Assembly: GCF_002886185.1 (NCBI RefSeq)
Contig: NZ_KZ614146.1
Location: 1,164,098 to 1,228,097 of the forward strand
Length of the DNA: 64,000 nucleotides
Direction of reading: 5' to 3'
Origin: Salipaludibacillus neizhouensis
GTDB lineage: Bacteria; Bacillota; Bacilli; Bacillales; Salisediminibacteriaceae
The translations under genes and the position numbers were made by a program. Shown here piece after piece: positions 16,112 to 25,300 of the stretch (positions are counted from its first letter, which is position 1; the number at the start of each line of letters is the position of its first letter). Below the pieces are notes generated by a model, which was given only the letters and a program-made list of their open reading frames with translations, was not told where the DNA came from and did not search any database.

Positions 16112-16816
16112 ATGAGCAGAGTTGAGCAGAGTACAAAGTTAGATTTAGAGCGAATTGTTTTTATTGGGAGAACCTTTGAAGAGTATTTAAATATGTTCTC
16201 GCTTTCAAAAGAAGAACTACAAGGGAAAAAAATACTCGATTGTCCAGCAGGGGCTTGTTCATTTACTGCTGTTGGTAACCAAGCAGGTTTAGACGTAACA
16301 GCTTGCGATATTGCTTATTATCATTCGGGTGAAGACCTAAAAAGTAAAGGTGTCCAGGATATTGAACATGCGATGGAACATATGCAAAAAGCTCAAAACA
16401 ATTATAAGTGGGATTATTTTAAAGATATAGAAGGTCTAAGAAACCATCGTTTAAGTGCCTTACAAGACTGTGCCAAAGATATGAAGGAATCTAGCGAAAG
16501 ATACATTCCCGTTACATTACCCTCTTTACCGTTTAAGAATGAAGAATTTGATATTCTTCTCTCTGCACATTTTTTATTTATGTATGCGGATAGATTAGGT
16601 GATCAATTTCACATAGAAACCATAAATGAGTTATTGAGGGTTTCGAAAGAGGAAGTTCGTATTTTTCCTGTAGTAGATTTAGAGGGAAAAAGATATAAGT
16701 ATTTAGATAAATTAATAAGTTATCTGGCTGACATTGGGTATAAAGTTGAAGAAGTGAAAGTTCCATATGAATTTCAGACAAATGCTAACTCGATGTTAAA
16801 AATAGTAAAAAGCTAG
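16112..16816 (+). CDS. SAM-dependent methyltransferase-like protein
   Basis: 234 residues. The glycine-rich SAM loop is unusual (ILDCPAGACSFTA, about residues 41-53), with the acidic end of strand 2 at VTACDIAYYH. An internal helical insert precedes FDILLSAHFLFMYADRL and EVRIFPVVDLEGKRYKYL. Such proteins occur across Bacillus; the substrate is unknown. AGAGGTGAGTTGAG precedes the ATG. A strong terminator follows. Confidence 0.82.
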   Translation: MSRVEQSTKLDLERIVFIGRTFEEYLNMFSLSKEELQGKKILDCPAGACSFTAVGNQAGLDVTACDIAYYHSGEDLKSKGVQDIEHAMEHMQKAQNNYKWDYFKDIEGLRNHRLSALQDCAKDMKESSERYIPVTLPSLPFKNEEFDILLSAHFLFMYADRLGDQFHIETINELLRVSKEEVRIFPVVDLEGKRYKYLDKLISYLADIGYKVEEVKVPYEFQTNANSMLKIVKS

Positions 16817-16824
16817 TAAAGGAG

Positions 16825-16853
16825 GGGGCAACGTAGCGGCGTTGCCCCTTTTT
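16825..16853 (+). terminator. rho-independent terminator
   Basis: GGGGCAACG/CGTTGCCCC perfect 9-bp stem, 6-base loop, five T's, within 10 bases of the methyltransferase stop. Confidence 0.9.
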
Positions 16854-16944
16854 GTACTAACGAGGAAGCGAGTGTGAAACAGACTTTGATTGCTCTGTCG
16901 CTATAGAAACAGTTTTGTTCACAAGTCTTAAGGGGGAGAATACA

Positions 16945-17469
16945 ATGACACGACAAATAAAAGCTTTAATATTCGACTGGGGAGACACTCTAATGTGGGA
17001 TTTCCCTGAATTAGATGGTCCTATGGCATATTGGGAGAAAATAGAAGCGGTCCCCGGTATGAACCATGCATTAGAAATGGCCTGCAAAGATTATATTTGT
17101 TGCGTAGCTTCTAACGCGGGTGACTCAACTACAGAATTAATGGGAGAGGCTTTAAATCGCGTAGATTTAAGAAAATATTTTAATTTCCTATTTACTTCTC
17201 GTGAATTAGGAGTCACAAAACCGAACCTTGATTTTTTTAATAAAATTGTTAGTAATTTACATCTCAAGCCTGAAGAATGTATTATGATAGGTAATGATTA
17301 TGAAAAGGAAATAGTTCCTTCAAAAGCTGTGGGAATGCATACGATATTTTTTACAGAAGAAAGAAAACGTGCAGTCTTTATGGATGCAGATTATACGATT
17401 AACTCTATGAATAACCTGTATGAAATAATTATGGATTTTGAAGATATGAATAACATACATACTGTTTAA
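16945..17469 (+). CDS. HAD-superfamily hydrolase
   Basis: 174 residues. Motif I is IFDWGDTLM (DxGDT variant), motif II CVASNAGDS, motif III Lys in VTKPNLDFF, motif IV MIGNDYEKEI with Glu in place of the last Asp. The small cap suggests action on a small phosphorylated metabolite. ATG 16945 follows AAGGGGGAGAA. The + strand orientation and single-gene setting match its neighbours. Confidence 0.88.
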   Translation: MTRQIKALIFDWGDTLMWDFPELDGPMAYWEKIEAVPGMNHALEMACKDYICCVASNAGDSTTELMGEALNRVDLRKYFNFLFTSRELGVTKPNLDFFNKIVSNLHLKPEECIMIGNDYEKEIVPSKAVGMHTIFFTEERKRAVFMDADYTINSMNNLYEIIMDFEDMNNIHTV

Positions 17470-17514
17470 CTGCTTCGGTGAAAACCTATTTGATTGTGAA
17501 ACAATAGACTTAAA

Positions 17515-17605
17515 CAATTATATTGTCTTAGTATTATAGAGATTGTGACTACCGGTTTGTCGACTCCACACACAGTCTATAACAACTAGAATGAGTGGTA
17601 ACTTA
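17515..17605. other. imperfect inverted repeat between cassettes
   Basis: TTATAGAGATTGTG and CACACAGTCTATAA are imperfectly inverted around ACTACCGGTTTGTCGACTC. It occupies the place of a cassette repeat but shows neither of its half-sites. The rest of 17470-17652 has nothing clear. Confidence 0.4.
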
Positions 17606-17652
17606 GGCGGGACTTTACCATAACAATTATTAAACGAAAGGTTTTGGTTTGT

Positions 17653-18104
17653 ATGAATGCACATAATAATTTAACTAAAGTTACTGCTTATATAACTCGA
17701 ATAAAAGATGGAGAAGTCCAATTACTTACTATGTTAGAAGAAGGTGTGGAATCGTATGGACTTCAAGTTCCAGGTGGTACTCAGGAGTTAGGTGAAGAGT
17801 TAGAAGAATGCCTACTCAGGGAAATTTATGAAGAGGCTGAACTTACCGAATTAAGAATAAATTCATATCTTGGAGAACATACGTATTTTTTAGCGAAGAA
17901 GAATGCTTCTATTACACGACACTACTTTCAATTAACAATTGAAGATTGTTGTGATAAATTCACGGTTGTTGTACGTAGTCAGGATGAAGATAATGGATGG
18001 ATTTATCATTTAGGTGGCTTGACTTAGACAAAGCAATGATTCCTGAACTTGGTGGTCATTTAGGGATTAGACTAAAAAGTTTGTATAAATCTATTTTTAA
18101 TTGA
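17653..18104 (+). pseudogene. Nudix hydrolase, frameshifted near the end
   Basis: ATG 17653 begins MNAHNNLTKVTAYITRI. The Nudix box is GTQELGEELEECLLREIYEE followed by AEL, so the catalytic Glu residues are present. Near 18012 the frame breaks; one base over, the sequence continues as WLDLDKAMIPELGGHLGIR to a TGA at 18102-18104. The first frame ends 10 codons later with an unrelated tail, so the 127-residue product may still be folded and active. Confidence 0.7.
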
Positions 18105-18111
18105 GCTATAA

Positions 18112-18175
18112 CTATATGATAGTTTACATTTAAACTAAATGTGAGCTAATGGAAACAAGCTGTTGCTGCCATTTT
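18112..18175 (+). repeat. cassette repeat, diverged
   Basis: ACATTTAAACTAAATGTGAG, CTAATGGAAACAAGC and TGTTGCTGCC resemble the left box and second half-site. Confidence 0.5.
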
Positions 18176-18231
18176 TACAGGAAAATATTTAAGAGAAGTA
18201 TAACAAGGCTATTTTACTAGGAGGGAATTAA

Positions 18232-18669
18232 ATGTTTATAGTAAATGTTGAAGGTGCAATATTTAAAAATGGGAAATGGCTAATAATTGAACGCAGTAAA
18301 AAAGAAGAACATGCAGGTGGCTTGCTTTCTATTGTTGGAGGTAAGGTGGAGAATGAAGGAAATTCTTCTGATATATTAGAAAGAACTGTTAAGCATGAAA
18401 TAGTTGAAGAGGTTGGTGTAGAAGTAAAAGATAATTTGAAGTATGTTCATAGTACATCTTTTGTAACCGATAAAGGTGAAAGAGTTGTAGATATTGTTTT
18501 TCTATGTGAATACTCATCTGGGGAAGCTTTTCCTAAAAGCCCAGATGAAGTTGAAAGAGTTTTATGGTTATCTACGGAAGAAGTGTTAAATCACCCGAAA
18601 TCACCAATTTATTTAAAAGAAAGTATTAAACGAGCAGAAACATTCATTGATTCTGCTATGAATACTTAA
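18232..18669 (+). CDS. Nudix hydrolase
   Basis: 145 residues. The Nudix helix is LERTVKHEIVEEVGVEV, preceded by GGLLSIVGGKVENEGN; compared with GX5EX7REUXEEXGU the first Arg-Glu is HE and the spacing is slightly lengthened. It is a close paralogue (about 60% identical by eye) of the gene at 62099. It probably hydrolyses a nucleoside diphosphate derivative. GGAGGG precedes the ATG. The next gene starts 26 bases after the stop, so the two may be co-transcribed. Confidence 0.88.
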   Translation: MFIVNVEGAIFKNGKWLIIERSKKEEHAGGLLSIVGGKVENEGNSSDILERTVKHEIVEEVGVEVKDNLKYVHSTSFVTDKGERVVDIVFLCEYSSGEAFPKSPDEVERVLWLSTEEVLNHPKSPIYLKESIKRAETFIDSAMNT

Positions 18670-18695
18670 TTTACTATTATTTTGGAGTGATTGTA

Positions 18696-19241
18696 TTGAA
18701 TAAAATCTATGTTATAAGACATTGTGAAGCTGAGGGACAATCACCAGAGTCACAACTTACTGAAAAAGGGTTTAAACAGGCAGGGGAATTAGCTGATTTC
18801 TTTTACGAAGTAAAGGTTGACCGAATAATTTCTAGTCCATTTATCAGAGCTATTCAAACGATAAAGCCATTAGCTGATAACCTAAAAATTGATATTGAAG
18901 TTAGTAAATCATTGTCAGAACGGATACTTAGTGATAAAAATATGCCTGATTGGTTTGAAAAACTAAAATCTACATATGAAGAGCTAGATTTAAAGTATGA
19001 AGGCGGAGAATCAAGTAGAGAGGCTATGAATCGAATTGTTGGCGTTGTTGAGGATATTTTTAATGCTCAATCTCAAAATACTGTTATTGTTACACATGGT
19101 AACTTAATGTCTTTATTATTAAAATATTATGATGGGAATTTTGGATTTGAAGAATGGACAAACTTTAGTAATCCTGATGTGTTTGAATTAAAATTAGAGA
19201 ATAATCAAGTTTCAAATAAACGTATCTGGGTAGAAAAATAA
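18696..19241 (+). CDS. histidine phosphatase (phosphoglycerate mutase-like)
   Basis: 181 residues of the branch-1 histidine phosphatase superfamily. The phosphohistidine motif is YVIRHCEAEG (RHG variant RHC), with a second catalytic region IISSPFIRAIQTIKPL and the final histidine in VIVTHGNLMSLLL. TTG 18696 lies 8 bases after GGAG; a GTG 9 bases upstream overlaps that site. Probably a cytosolic phosphatase for a small substrate. Confidence 0.87.
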   Translation: MNKIYVIRHCEAEGQSPESQLTEKGFKQAGELADFFYEVKVDRIISSPFIRAIQTIKPLADNLKIDIEVSKSLSERILSDKNMPDWFEKLKSTYEELDLKYEGGESSREAMNRIVGVVEDIFNAQSQNTVIVTHGNLMSLLLKYYDGNFGFEEWTNFSNPDVFELKLENNQVSNKRIWVEK

Positions 19242-19257
19242 AATTATTAATTTGTGA

Positions 19258-19365
19258 AAGTTTACACTTAAACAAACGGGTAGCGTTAGTACAACAAGCA
19301 AGCTAACTTTTAGTACCTAATTCCTATTGATTCTATCTGCAACAATCAAGGTACGATTGTGAGAA
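19258..19365 (+). repeat. cassette repeat, long form
   Basis: ACTTAAACAAACGGGTAG, CGTTAGTACAACAAGC, TTTTAGTACCTAATTCCTAT and ATCTGCAACAATCAAGG, directly after the phosphatase gene. It marks the border to the sigma factor module. Confidence 0.85.
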
Positions 19366-19400
19366 GGGATAGAAAATGATCAAACTTTTTTTGTGAATTT

Positions 19401-19460
19401 TATAAAAACGAAACTTAAATCTACTGGAGCAGAATCATTTTGATCAATCTTTTTTCAAAA
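19401..19460 (+). repeat. repeat E, copy 1
   Basis: About 60 bases nearly identical to 63452-63511 (TATAAAAACGAAACTTAAAT, then CTGGAG, then CTTTTTTCAAAA). In both places it follows a long-form cassette repeat. Confidence 0.7.
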
Positions 19461-19625
19461 TGGATTCTTTTTATTTATCGTAAAATATCGATTTGCAATG
19501 TTTTTTTGATTAAACTTTATCACAAAGCTACAATAGGATTTTTTTGTGCGTACATACATACGGGAATATAAGCTAAAGATTTGTAATTTATTTTACACAA
19601 ACAGGTAGAGGGATAAAAATAAAAT

Positions 19626-19648
19626 GAGCTAATTGTAGCTCTTTTTTT
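19626..19648 (+). terminator. rho-independent terminator
   Basis: GAGCTA/TAGCTC stem, 4-base loop, seven T's. It isolates the sigma factor operon from the upstream cassettes. The 19461-19625 stretch shows nothing else. Confidence 0.75.
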
Positions 19649-19748
19649 GTTGTTGCCAGACAATGCACTTGTTCTCATAATGTGCGAGTTTAAAAAAGTA
19701 TTGTAAACAACATTTCTTTTGATAAGTTTAACTATTTCTTCAAGTATT

Positions 19749-19774
19749 TGAAACTAATTTAGTGTTCAGTCGTC
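19749..19774 (+). promoter_or_regulatory. ECF-type promoter before the sigma gene
   Basis: TGAAAC (19749-19754) and CGTC (19771-19774) are separated by 16 bases, the consensus of Bacillus SigW/SigX/SigM-type promoters. It lies 32 bases before the sigma factor start, which suggests autoregulation. Confidence 0.7.
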
Positions 19775-19806
19775 AATACATTGAGAAAAAAATTGGAGTG
19801 AATAGG

Positions 19807-20367
19807 ATGAATGAACCAGTAGAGGATTGTGATTATATAAAAGATAAAGAAGAATGGATCGGCATGATTTTTGATAAATATGGTGATCAATTGCTAAGGT
19901 TATGCTTTAACTATGTTAAGGATTGGGGCAAAGCAGAAGATTTAGTCCAAGAAGTTCTTGTCCAATGTTATATCAAAATTGATGAGTTTAGAGGAGAGGC
20001 CTCCTTAAAAAATTGGATTTACCGTATAGCTACAAATCGGTGCAAAGATGTTCTTAAAAGTTATTCGTTTCGAAGGGTGTTCTTACATAATTTTCAATCT
20101 CATCAAATGGCATCTAAGGAATATATACCTGAAGATACCATGCTTGAAAAAGAAGAAACTGAGATATTGGTTAAATTAATTTTTAAGTTACCTATAAAAT
20201 ATCGTGAAGTGATTTTGCTTTATTACTATGAAGAACTTAGGATATTTGAAATTGCGAGTATTCTTTCAATTAATGAATCAACAGTAAAAACTCGATTAAG
20301 AAGATCTAAACATAAATTGAAAAAAGGGTTAGAAAGAGAGGGAAATTATATATGGAAAAACAATTAA
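19807..20367 (+). CDS. ECF RNA polymerase sigma factor
   Basis: A 186-residue group IV sigma factor. Region 2 is seen in FDKYGDQLLRLCFNYVKDWG, AEDLVQEVLVQCY and NWIYRIATNRCKDVL; region 4 in LPIKYREVILLYYYEEL and IASILSINESTVKTRLRRSK (helix-turn-helix). It directs polymerase to TGAAAC/CGT-type promoters, one of which precedes it. The next gene starts 16 bases before its stop, implying translational coupling with an anti-sigma-like protein. ATG 19807 is chosen; a GTG at 19798 closer to TTGGAG is possible. Confidence 0.92.
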   Translation: MNEPVEDCDYIKDKEEWIGMIFDKYGDQLLRLCFNYVKDWGKAEDLVQEVLVQCYIKIDEFRGEASLKNWIYRIATNRCKDVLKSYSFRRVFLHNFQSHQMASKEYIPEDTMLEKEETEILVKLIFKLPIKYREVILLYYYEELRIFEIASILSINESTVKTRLRRSKHKLKKGLEREGNYIWKNN

Positions 20368-21341
20368 ATGAAGTGAAAAGGATATTAGATAACAGTTTAT
20401 ACCGCGGGAAGAATCTATCTGAAAAAAGTAGGCAATCAGTTTATAAACGAATTCACGAGAAAAAAAATCGATCGATAATTTCATTTCGTTGGGGTCCCAT
20501 TCTAACTCTTTCTGTTATTGGAGCCATTTTGTTTTTATTGGTACAACCTATTTTAATAGAAAAATTGACAGTGGATCCATTGAATGATGAAAGTTCAGCA
20601 AATAACTCTGAGAATAATGAAATGGTTAATGAATCTCTTTTGTCAGATGGAAAACCTATATCCCTTTTGATTACTAGAGAAAACAACGAAGGTATTGGTT
20701 CTTCTATTATCTTGGCGATAGCTCCTGAAAAACAAAATATAAAATTATTAGACATACCTTTATTCTTAAATATGGCAAGTAATGATGACAAAATTCTAAC
20801 TATCAATGATATTTATGAGAACGGAGGATTCAAAGGAGTAAGGGAGAACGTAAAACAGTTTTATAATATTCCTATTGACCACCATATTCATATAACAGAC
20901 GAAGAACTCGTAAAACTAATAAACAGTATTGAGGGAGTAAATGTTACTAATCCATTTGAATTCAGTTATAAGGGGAAAGATTTTTCTGAAGGAGATTTAC
21001 ATCTAAAAGGACGAGAAGCAATTCTCTATGGAGAGATGACAAAAGATGACCCTAGAGGAGAATTTGGAAGTATTGAGAGGGAAAATGAAATTTTACTAAC
21101 AATGTTTGAAAAGGAGCTAAAAAGCAACGATATTATCAACCATTTCAAAACTGAGATAAATAATGAAGAGGTTAAAATACTATTAAAGTCATATCTAAAT
21201 AATAGCAGTAATACTGATGTTTTAGAAATTAAAGGGTCAAGTCGAGTGGTTAATGAAACCTATTTTTATGAAGTTGATGATAAAACAAATAATGAAATAA
21301 GTGATGAAATAAATGATTATCTATTTGATGAAGTTAATTAA
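20352..21341 (+). CDS. membrane anti-sigma-like protein with degenerate LCP domain
   Basis: 329 residues: a basic cytosolic N-terminal part (1-45), one transmembrane segment (about 48-69), an Asn/Glu-rich linker, and an extracellular domain (about 100-270) that aligns with LytR-CpsA-Psr ligases (ILAIAPEKQNIKLLDIPL, GGFKGVRENVKQFYNIPIDH, FGSIERENEIL). The catalytic Arg and Asp positions (RxD, IPRDT, RFRHD) are not conserved: DIPLFLN replaces the RDT motif and GEMTKDD the RFRHD motif. The overlap with the sigma gene and the single-TM topology indicate an anti-sigma factor whose LCP-like domain senses the envelope (inference). Confidence 0.75.
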   Translation: MEKQLNEVKRILDNSLYRGKNLSEKSRQSVYKRIHEKKNRSIISFRWGPILTLSVIGAILFLLVQPILIEKLTVDPLNDESSANNSENNEMVNESLLSDGKPISLLITRENNEGIGSSIILAIAPEKQNIKLLDIPLFLNMASNDDKILTINDIYENGGFKGVRENVKQFYNIPIDHHIHITDEELVKLINSIEGVNVTNPFEFSYKGKDFSEGDLHLKGREAILYGEMTKDDPRGEFGSIERENEILLTMFEKELKSNDIINHFKTEINNEEVKILLKSYLNNSSNTDVLEIKGSSRVVNETYFYEVDDKTNNEISDEINDYLFDEVN

Positions 21342-21606
21342 AAAATGCTTTATATCTTGTCATGATGATTGTCAGTTTTCTAGTTAAAAAAACTATTTTG
21401 GAACGTCGTTACAGAACTAGAAAAGGGGGTGGTATTTCAAATTCCTTCTCCTTTTATGTAAATGTCACCCCAAAAGTTGAAGAGATTACGAATTAATTTA
21501 GAAAACTCATTATAAAATGGACTAAACTAAATATACATTTGAAAATGGTGTTTTATCTGCTGAACTAAGTTAAAAAATATATAAATTAGAAAGGTTTTAC
21601 CTCATT

Positions 21607-22545
21607 ATGGAAATAAGTAGAAGTGATAGAAAAAAAGGTAAAATAAAAAAGGTGATTTTTTTAACATTAACGATAATGTTATCTTTGGTTTTTGTAACAT
21701 CCGTTTATGCTTATTTTGAATATAAAGAAGGAATCAAAGAGGCAACGGAGCTAACGGACAAATCACATCCCCCTTATGAAGATGTAGTATTTAATGGCGT
21801 TGAAGAGAATATTGAAAAGGTTAGTATTCTACTTTTAGGTATTGATGCTAGAGGAAGTGAGAGTTCACGATCGGATACTATTATGATTGTTCAATATGAA
21901 CCTGAAACGGGAACCTCAAAAATCGTCTCCATAATGAGAGATACATATGTTGAAATACCAGGTTATAAGAAACAAAAAATAAATGCAGCCCATGCATTAG
22001 GAGGGGCTGAATTAGTTAGAAAGACTATCAAAGCAAACTTTGATATAGATGTACAGTATTATGCAACTATTACCTTTAATGGTTTCTCTCATCTCATCGA
22101 TACAACTTTCCCAGATGGTATTCAGGTGGAAGTAGAAAAAGAAATGTCTAAAAATATTGGGCTAACTCTTTATCCAGGTTCACAGAAGTTAAATGGGGAA
22201 GAATTGTTAGGATATGTAAGGTTTAGACATGATTCACAAAGTGATTTTGGTAGAGTTGAAAGGCAGCAAGAAGTATTGAGTCAAATAGCTGATGATGTGA
22301 CTAGTATTAAAGGTATTACAAAAATTCCTAAAATGATAGGAACAATCCAACCTTTTATAAAAACGAATATTGATAATCAGACAATATTATCAGTTGGGAA
22401 ACAATTTGTTAGTGACGAAACGAATATTGAGAATTTAAGAATACCTATAGATGGATCGTTTACATCTACAACATATGATGTAGGAGCAGTGTTAGATCCA
22501 GATTTAAAAGAAAATAGACAAGCTTTACAGGATTTTCTTAATTAA
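21607..22545 (+). CDS. LCP-family cell wall ligase (LytR/TagU type)
   Basis: 312 residues: N-terminal membrane anchor (about 15-37) and a complete LytR-CpsA-Psr domain. Catalytic and lipid-binding residues are present: D80 and R82 in GIDARG, R88 and D90 in RSD, R111 and D112 in IMRDTYVEIPG, and VRFRHDSQSDFGRVERQQ. Family knowledge: these enzymes transfer teichoic acid-like polymers from undecaprenyl carriers to peptidoglycan outside the membrane. It is probably part of the envelope response controlled by the upstream sigma factor, although no ECF promoter was seen directly before it. Confidence 0.9.
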   Translation: MEISRSDRKKGKIKKVIFLTLTIMLSLVFVTSVYAYFEYKEGIKEATELTDKSHPPYEDVVFNGVEENIEKVSILLLGIDARGSESSRSDTIMIVQYEPETGTSKIVSIMRDTYVEIPGYKKQKINAAHALGGAELVRKTIKANFDIDVQYYATITFNGFSHLIDTTFPDGIQVEVEKEMSKNIGLTLYPGSQKLNGEELLGYVRFRHDSQSDFGRVERQQEVLSQIADDVTSIKGITKIPKMIGTIQPFIKTNIDNQTILSVGKQFVSDETNIENLRIPIDGSFTSTTYDVGAVLDPDLKENRQALQDFLN

Positions 22546-22823
22546 AACCCTACTTCATTTTGGCCTGTAAGGGTAGGGAAACTATTCGAGGATTGAGGCG
22601 TCAATTATGTAAAAAATACAATTAATCTTTCTAAACATCTTCTACTCTCAAAAATGGTGGTACTTCTTGAATCGGTTCACCGCCTAGTTCACCTAAAAGA
22701 CTTGTGTTCACATGAGAAATCATTGAACTGACAATAAAAATCTGTTTGATTTTGATCTTTATAATTAAAGCTATTAGTTTTTCAGTCAGGAAGGGTATAC
22801 AAATAAAAAAGGAGGCGCTACGA

Positions 22824-23866
22824 GTGAAGAAAATAACCATAATAGTTGGATTTATTTCTGTAGCTTTAATCGCTGGATGCCAAAATTCCGAGGATGAGGT
22901 ACTGAATGACGAATCGCTTGAAGAAAACCCAGCAGATGAGAGTGTTCAAGAGGAGAATGAAAAATTAGAAACAGAAGACAATGTTGTTGAGAATGACAGC
23001 AAAAGAAGACAGGAGAAGAATCTTTACATGACGCTGACGATAATGATTCTGATACCTATGCTGGAACTCAAGAGACTCCTACTTACTTAATTGGTTCACA
23101 CCATATTGAATCAGAAGTTGACGACATCATTCAATTTTATACAGCGTTTTCAATTACGCGTGATGAAGAGCAGCAACTATCACATGAAGATCGTATAGAG
23201 ATGTCTCTTATCGACGGGGACCCTTCTGAACAAGGTATTCTTAGCTCATATGCTGATATTTCTTTAGATTGGCCAGAGCTTCATTTAGACTTAAATGAAG
23301 AAGGAAATGAATTATCAGCAACCTCCGCACAATCGGGCTTATTTTACGACTCGCTGTTTGGAATTAGTGATTTATATGGCATTGAAGAAGTGTTATTTTT
23401 TAATCCAAATGGAGAAAATGACATCATTGTGGCTGAACGAGAAATTGATGAGCCCCTCATTGTTGAAGATGAAAGAGGTCTAACACGCGGCTATTATACG
23501 ATCTACGATGAAGATTTAGAGGAGACTTTGTTTCTAGCTGGCGGGGAGTTAGTAGAGCAAGTTGAGGATGATATTGGAGAGCCTTTATCCTTCCCAGAGA
23601 CGGTTGAGGCGATGCATACGGTAGATCGTGAAGACGCATTTTACTTTTCCTCGATTGTTGAGGGATTGGAAATCGTCAACTCATCGATGGAAAACGGTAT
23701 TGCTACAGTTCAATACACGATGGATGAAGAAGTTGTAACGGAAGCAGACCGGATTGTGTTTGAGAACGCGATACAGCTCGCTGCACTTGACTTCCGTGCT
23801 TGGGAAGTCCGTTTGATAAATAATACAATGCAAGAATTCATCACTTACCCATTAGTAGGTCAATAA
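22824..23866 (+). pseudogene. lipoprotein with GerMN-like domain, frameshifted
   Basis: GTG 22824 follows AAAGGAGG; the signal peptide ends in lipobox LIAGC. After an acidic linker the frame breaks near 23020, and in another frame the protein continues as GSHHIESEVDDIIQFYTAF through SAQSGLFYDSLFGISDLYG to FITYPLVGQ. The C-terminal half (ENGIATVQYTMDEEV) recalls GerMN domains of sporulation or germination lipoproteins, but this is uncertain. The 3' part is well preserved over 220 codons, so the frameshift is either recent or a sequence error. The gap 22546-22823 before it contains no clear gene. Confidence 0.6.
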
Positions 23867-23914
23867 ATTAAGAGGTTTCTTTAAGAAAAAATTGCGTAGG
23901 AAGACGGGAGAGGA

Positions 23915-24075
23915 ATCTTATAGGCGCAATTCTGTAATAAGAATTGTGTCCTTTCTTTGTGAATAAAGCCAGATGGTTGAAAAGTAGTTCCTAAGATTTT
24001 GAAAAAAATTGGGAAATTTATGTTAATATGATAACAGAAACCCTAAGAGTTTGTGATTTTATTCGCTTAAACTAT
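23915..24075 (+). repeat. cassette tail (T element)
   Basis: TAGGCGCAATTCTGTAATAAG, GCCAGATGGTTGAAAAGTAG, GGGAAATTTATGTTAATATG and CCCTAAGAGTTTGTG, ending TTAAACTATCGGGG. It lies directly upstream of the next gene's ribosome binding site. Confidence 0.85.
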
Positions 24076-24112
24076 CGGGGCGAATACTTCAATAAGAGAA
24101 AGGGATGATTTG

Positions 24113-24508
24113 GTGAAAAAAACAACGGTCTTATCTATAATAACTGGAATAATAATCTTAATGCTAATATCACTAATTCTTCCCAAATATGAAGAGATGC
24201 TTCATTTTTTCAATGCCAAATGGTTTTTAATTTATTCAATTTTATTAAGTGTTTTATATTTCTTATTTGGTATTTTGATTGAGACTAAAAGGGTAATTAA
24301 AGCGTTCTCTAAGAATATAAGTGTTAATTGGTTACAGTTTAGTTTTGTAGTTATTTTAATTTTAATAGTTTTCGTTCCTGCACAATATTGGTATACGCTG
24401 TTTCCTAATAAATTTTTACTTAGTTTTATCTTCAGAATTGAAGTTCAAGTTATTTTGAACGTTCTCGCAGGGATTTTATTTGTACGTTCATTTGATAACG
24501 AGATTTAA
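24113..24508 (+). CDS. membrane protein, four TM
   Basis: 131 residues with four hydrophobic segments (about 7-26, 38-58, 76-95 and 107-126). GTG 24113 is preferred over the TTG just before it because AAAGGGATGA is then 7-8 bases upstream. No family recognised; a stand-alone cassette gene. Confidence 0.65.
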   Translation: MKKTTVLSIITGIIILMLISLILPKYEEMLHFFNAKWFLIYSILLSVLYFLFGILIETKRVIKAFSKNISVNWLQFSFVVILILIVFVPAQYWYTLFPNKFLLSFIFRIEVQVILNVLAGILFVRSFDNEI

Positions 24509-24719
24509 CTTGGCTGTTAACTAAGAGCAATACTTGAATAACATAAAGACTTTCCTAAAATAAGTTACCACAGCTTATCACTTTTAACAGGGTTACTACT
24601 TTAGACATTTACAAATCAAAACGCATGGGAATTCACACCGCTTGTCACAAGGGTTTAGAGATAGAACCAATTTTATTTTGCAATTAGGTAAGAGGAAATA
24701 ATAAAAAGGGGCAAAAATA

Positions 24720-25256
24720 ATGATTGTTTCTATTTGTGGGACAGAGGGCAGCTATGCTGAAACAGCGGCACTAGAAATGTTAGGAGAAGGGATATCTCTA
24801 TTGTACTGTAATAGTTTTCAAAGTGCATTGGATTCAGTTGAAAATAAACGATCAGATTATGTGATTTTACCCGTGAAAACATCAAATTCGGGATATGTAT
24901 CAGAGGTGAATGAGTTGCTCTCTTCCGGTAATTGGAGAGTAAAGCAAAAATTTGGCCTTCATACTCACCATTGTCTTATGGCTGTAAAAGGTCAAGAATT
25001 AACTAGTATTAAATTAGTTTATTCTCATCCAAAGGCACTACAAGAATGTGAACTTTACCTAAGCAAGCTAAACGTCTCGTTGCGAGATTTTTATAATACG
25101 GCTGCTAGTGCAAAGTATGTTGCTGAAAATCATCTATTAAACACGGCAGTTATTGCTTCTAAGCAAGCGGCTCGACTATATGGATTAGAAATCCTAGCTG
25201 AAAACATTGAAAATAACAGTGATGTGACTACCTTTTATGCAATAATTCCTAGATAG
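24720..25256 (+). CDS. prephenate dehydratase-like domain protein without ACT domain
   Basis: 178 residues covering only the catalytic PDT domain: GTEGSYAETAALEM at the N-terminus, YSHPKALQECELYL, TAASAKYVAE, TAVIASKQAARLYGL and SDVTTFYAI. In full-length PheA the catalytic motif is T-R-F and an ACT domain for phenylalanine feedback follows; here the triad reads TTF and the ACT domain is absent. It may decarboxylate or dehydrate a prephenate-like substrate or be a binding protein; the lost Arg makes classic activity doubtful. AAAAGGGGC precedes the ATG. Confidence 0.78.
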   Translation: MIVSICGTEGSYAETAALEMLGEGISLLYCNSFQSALDSVENKRSDYVILPVKTSNSGYVSEVNELLSSGNWRVKQKFGLHTHHCLMAVKGQELTSIKLVYSHPKALQECELYLSKLNVSLRDFYNTAASAKYVAENHLLNTAVIASKQAARLYGLEILAENIENNSDVTTFYAIIPR

Positions 25257-25300
25257 TTCTTTACTTGTGAATAAATTGATTACATGATGCACAGAAAATT

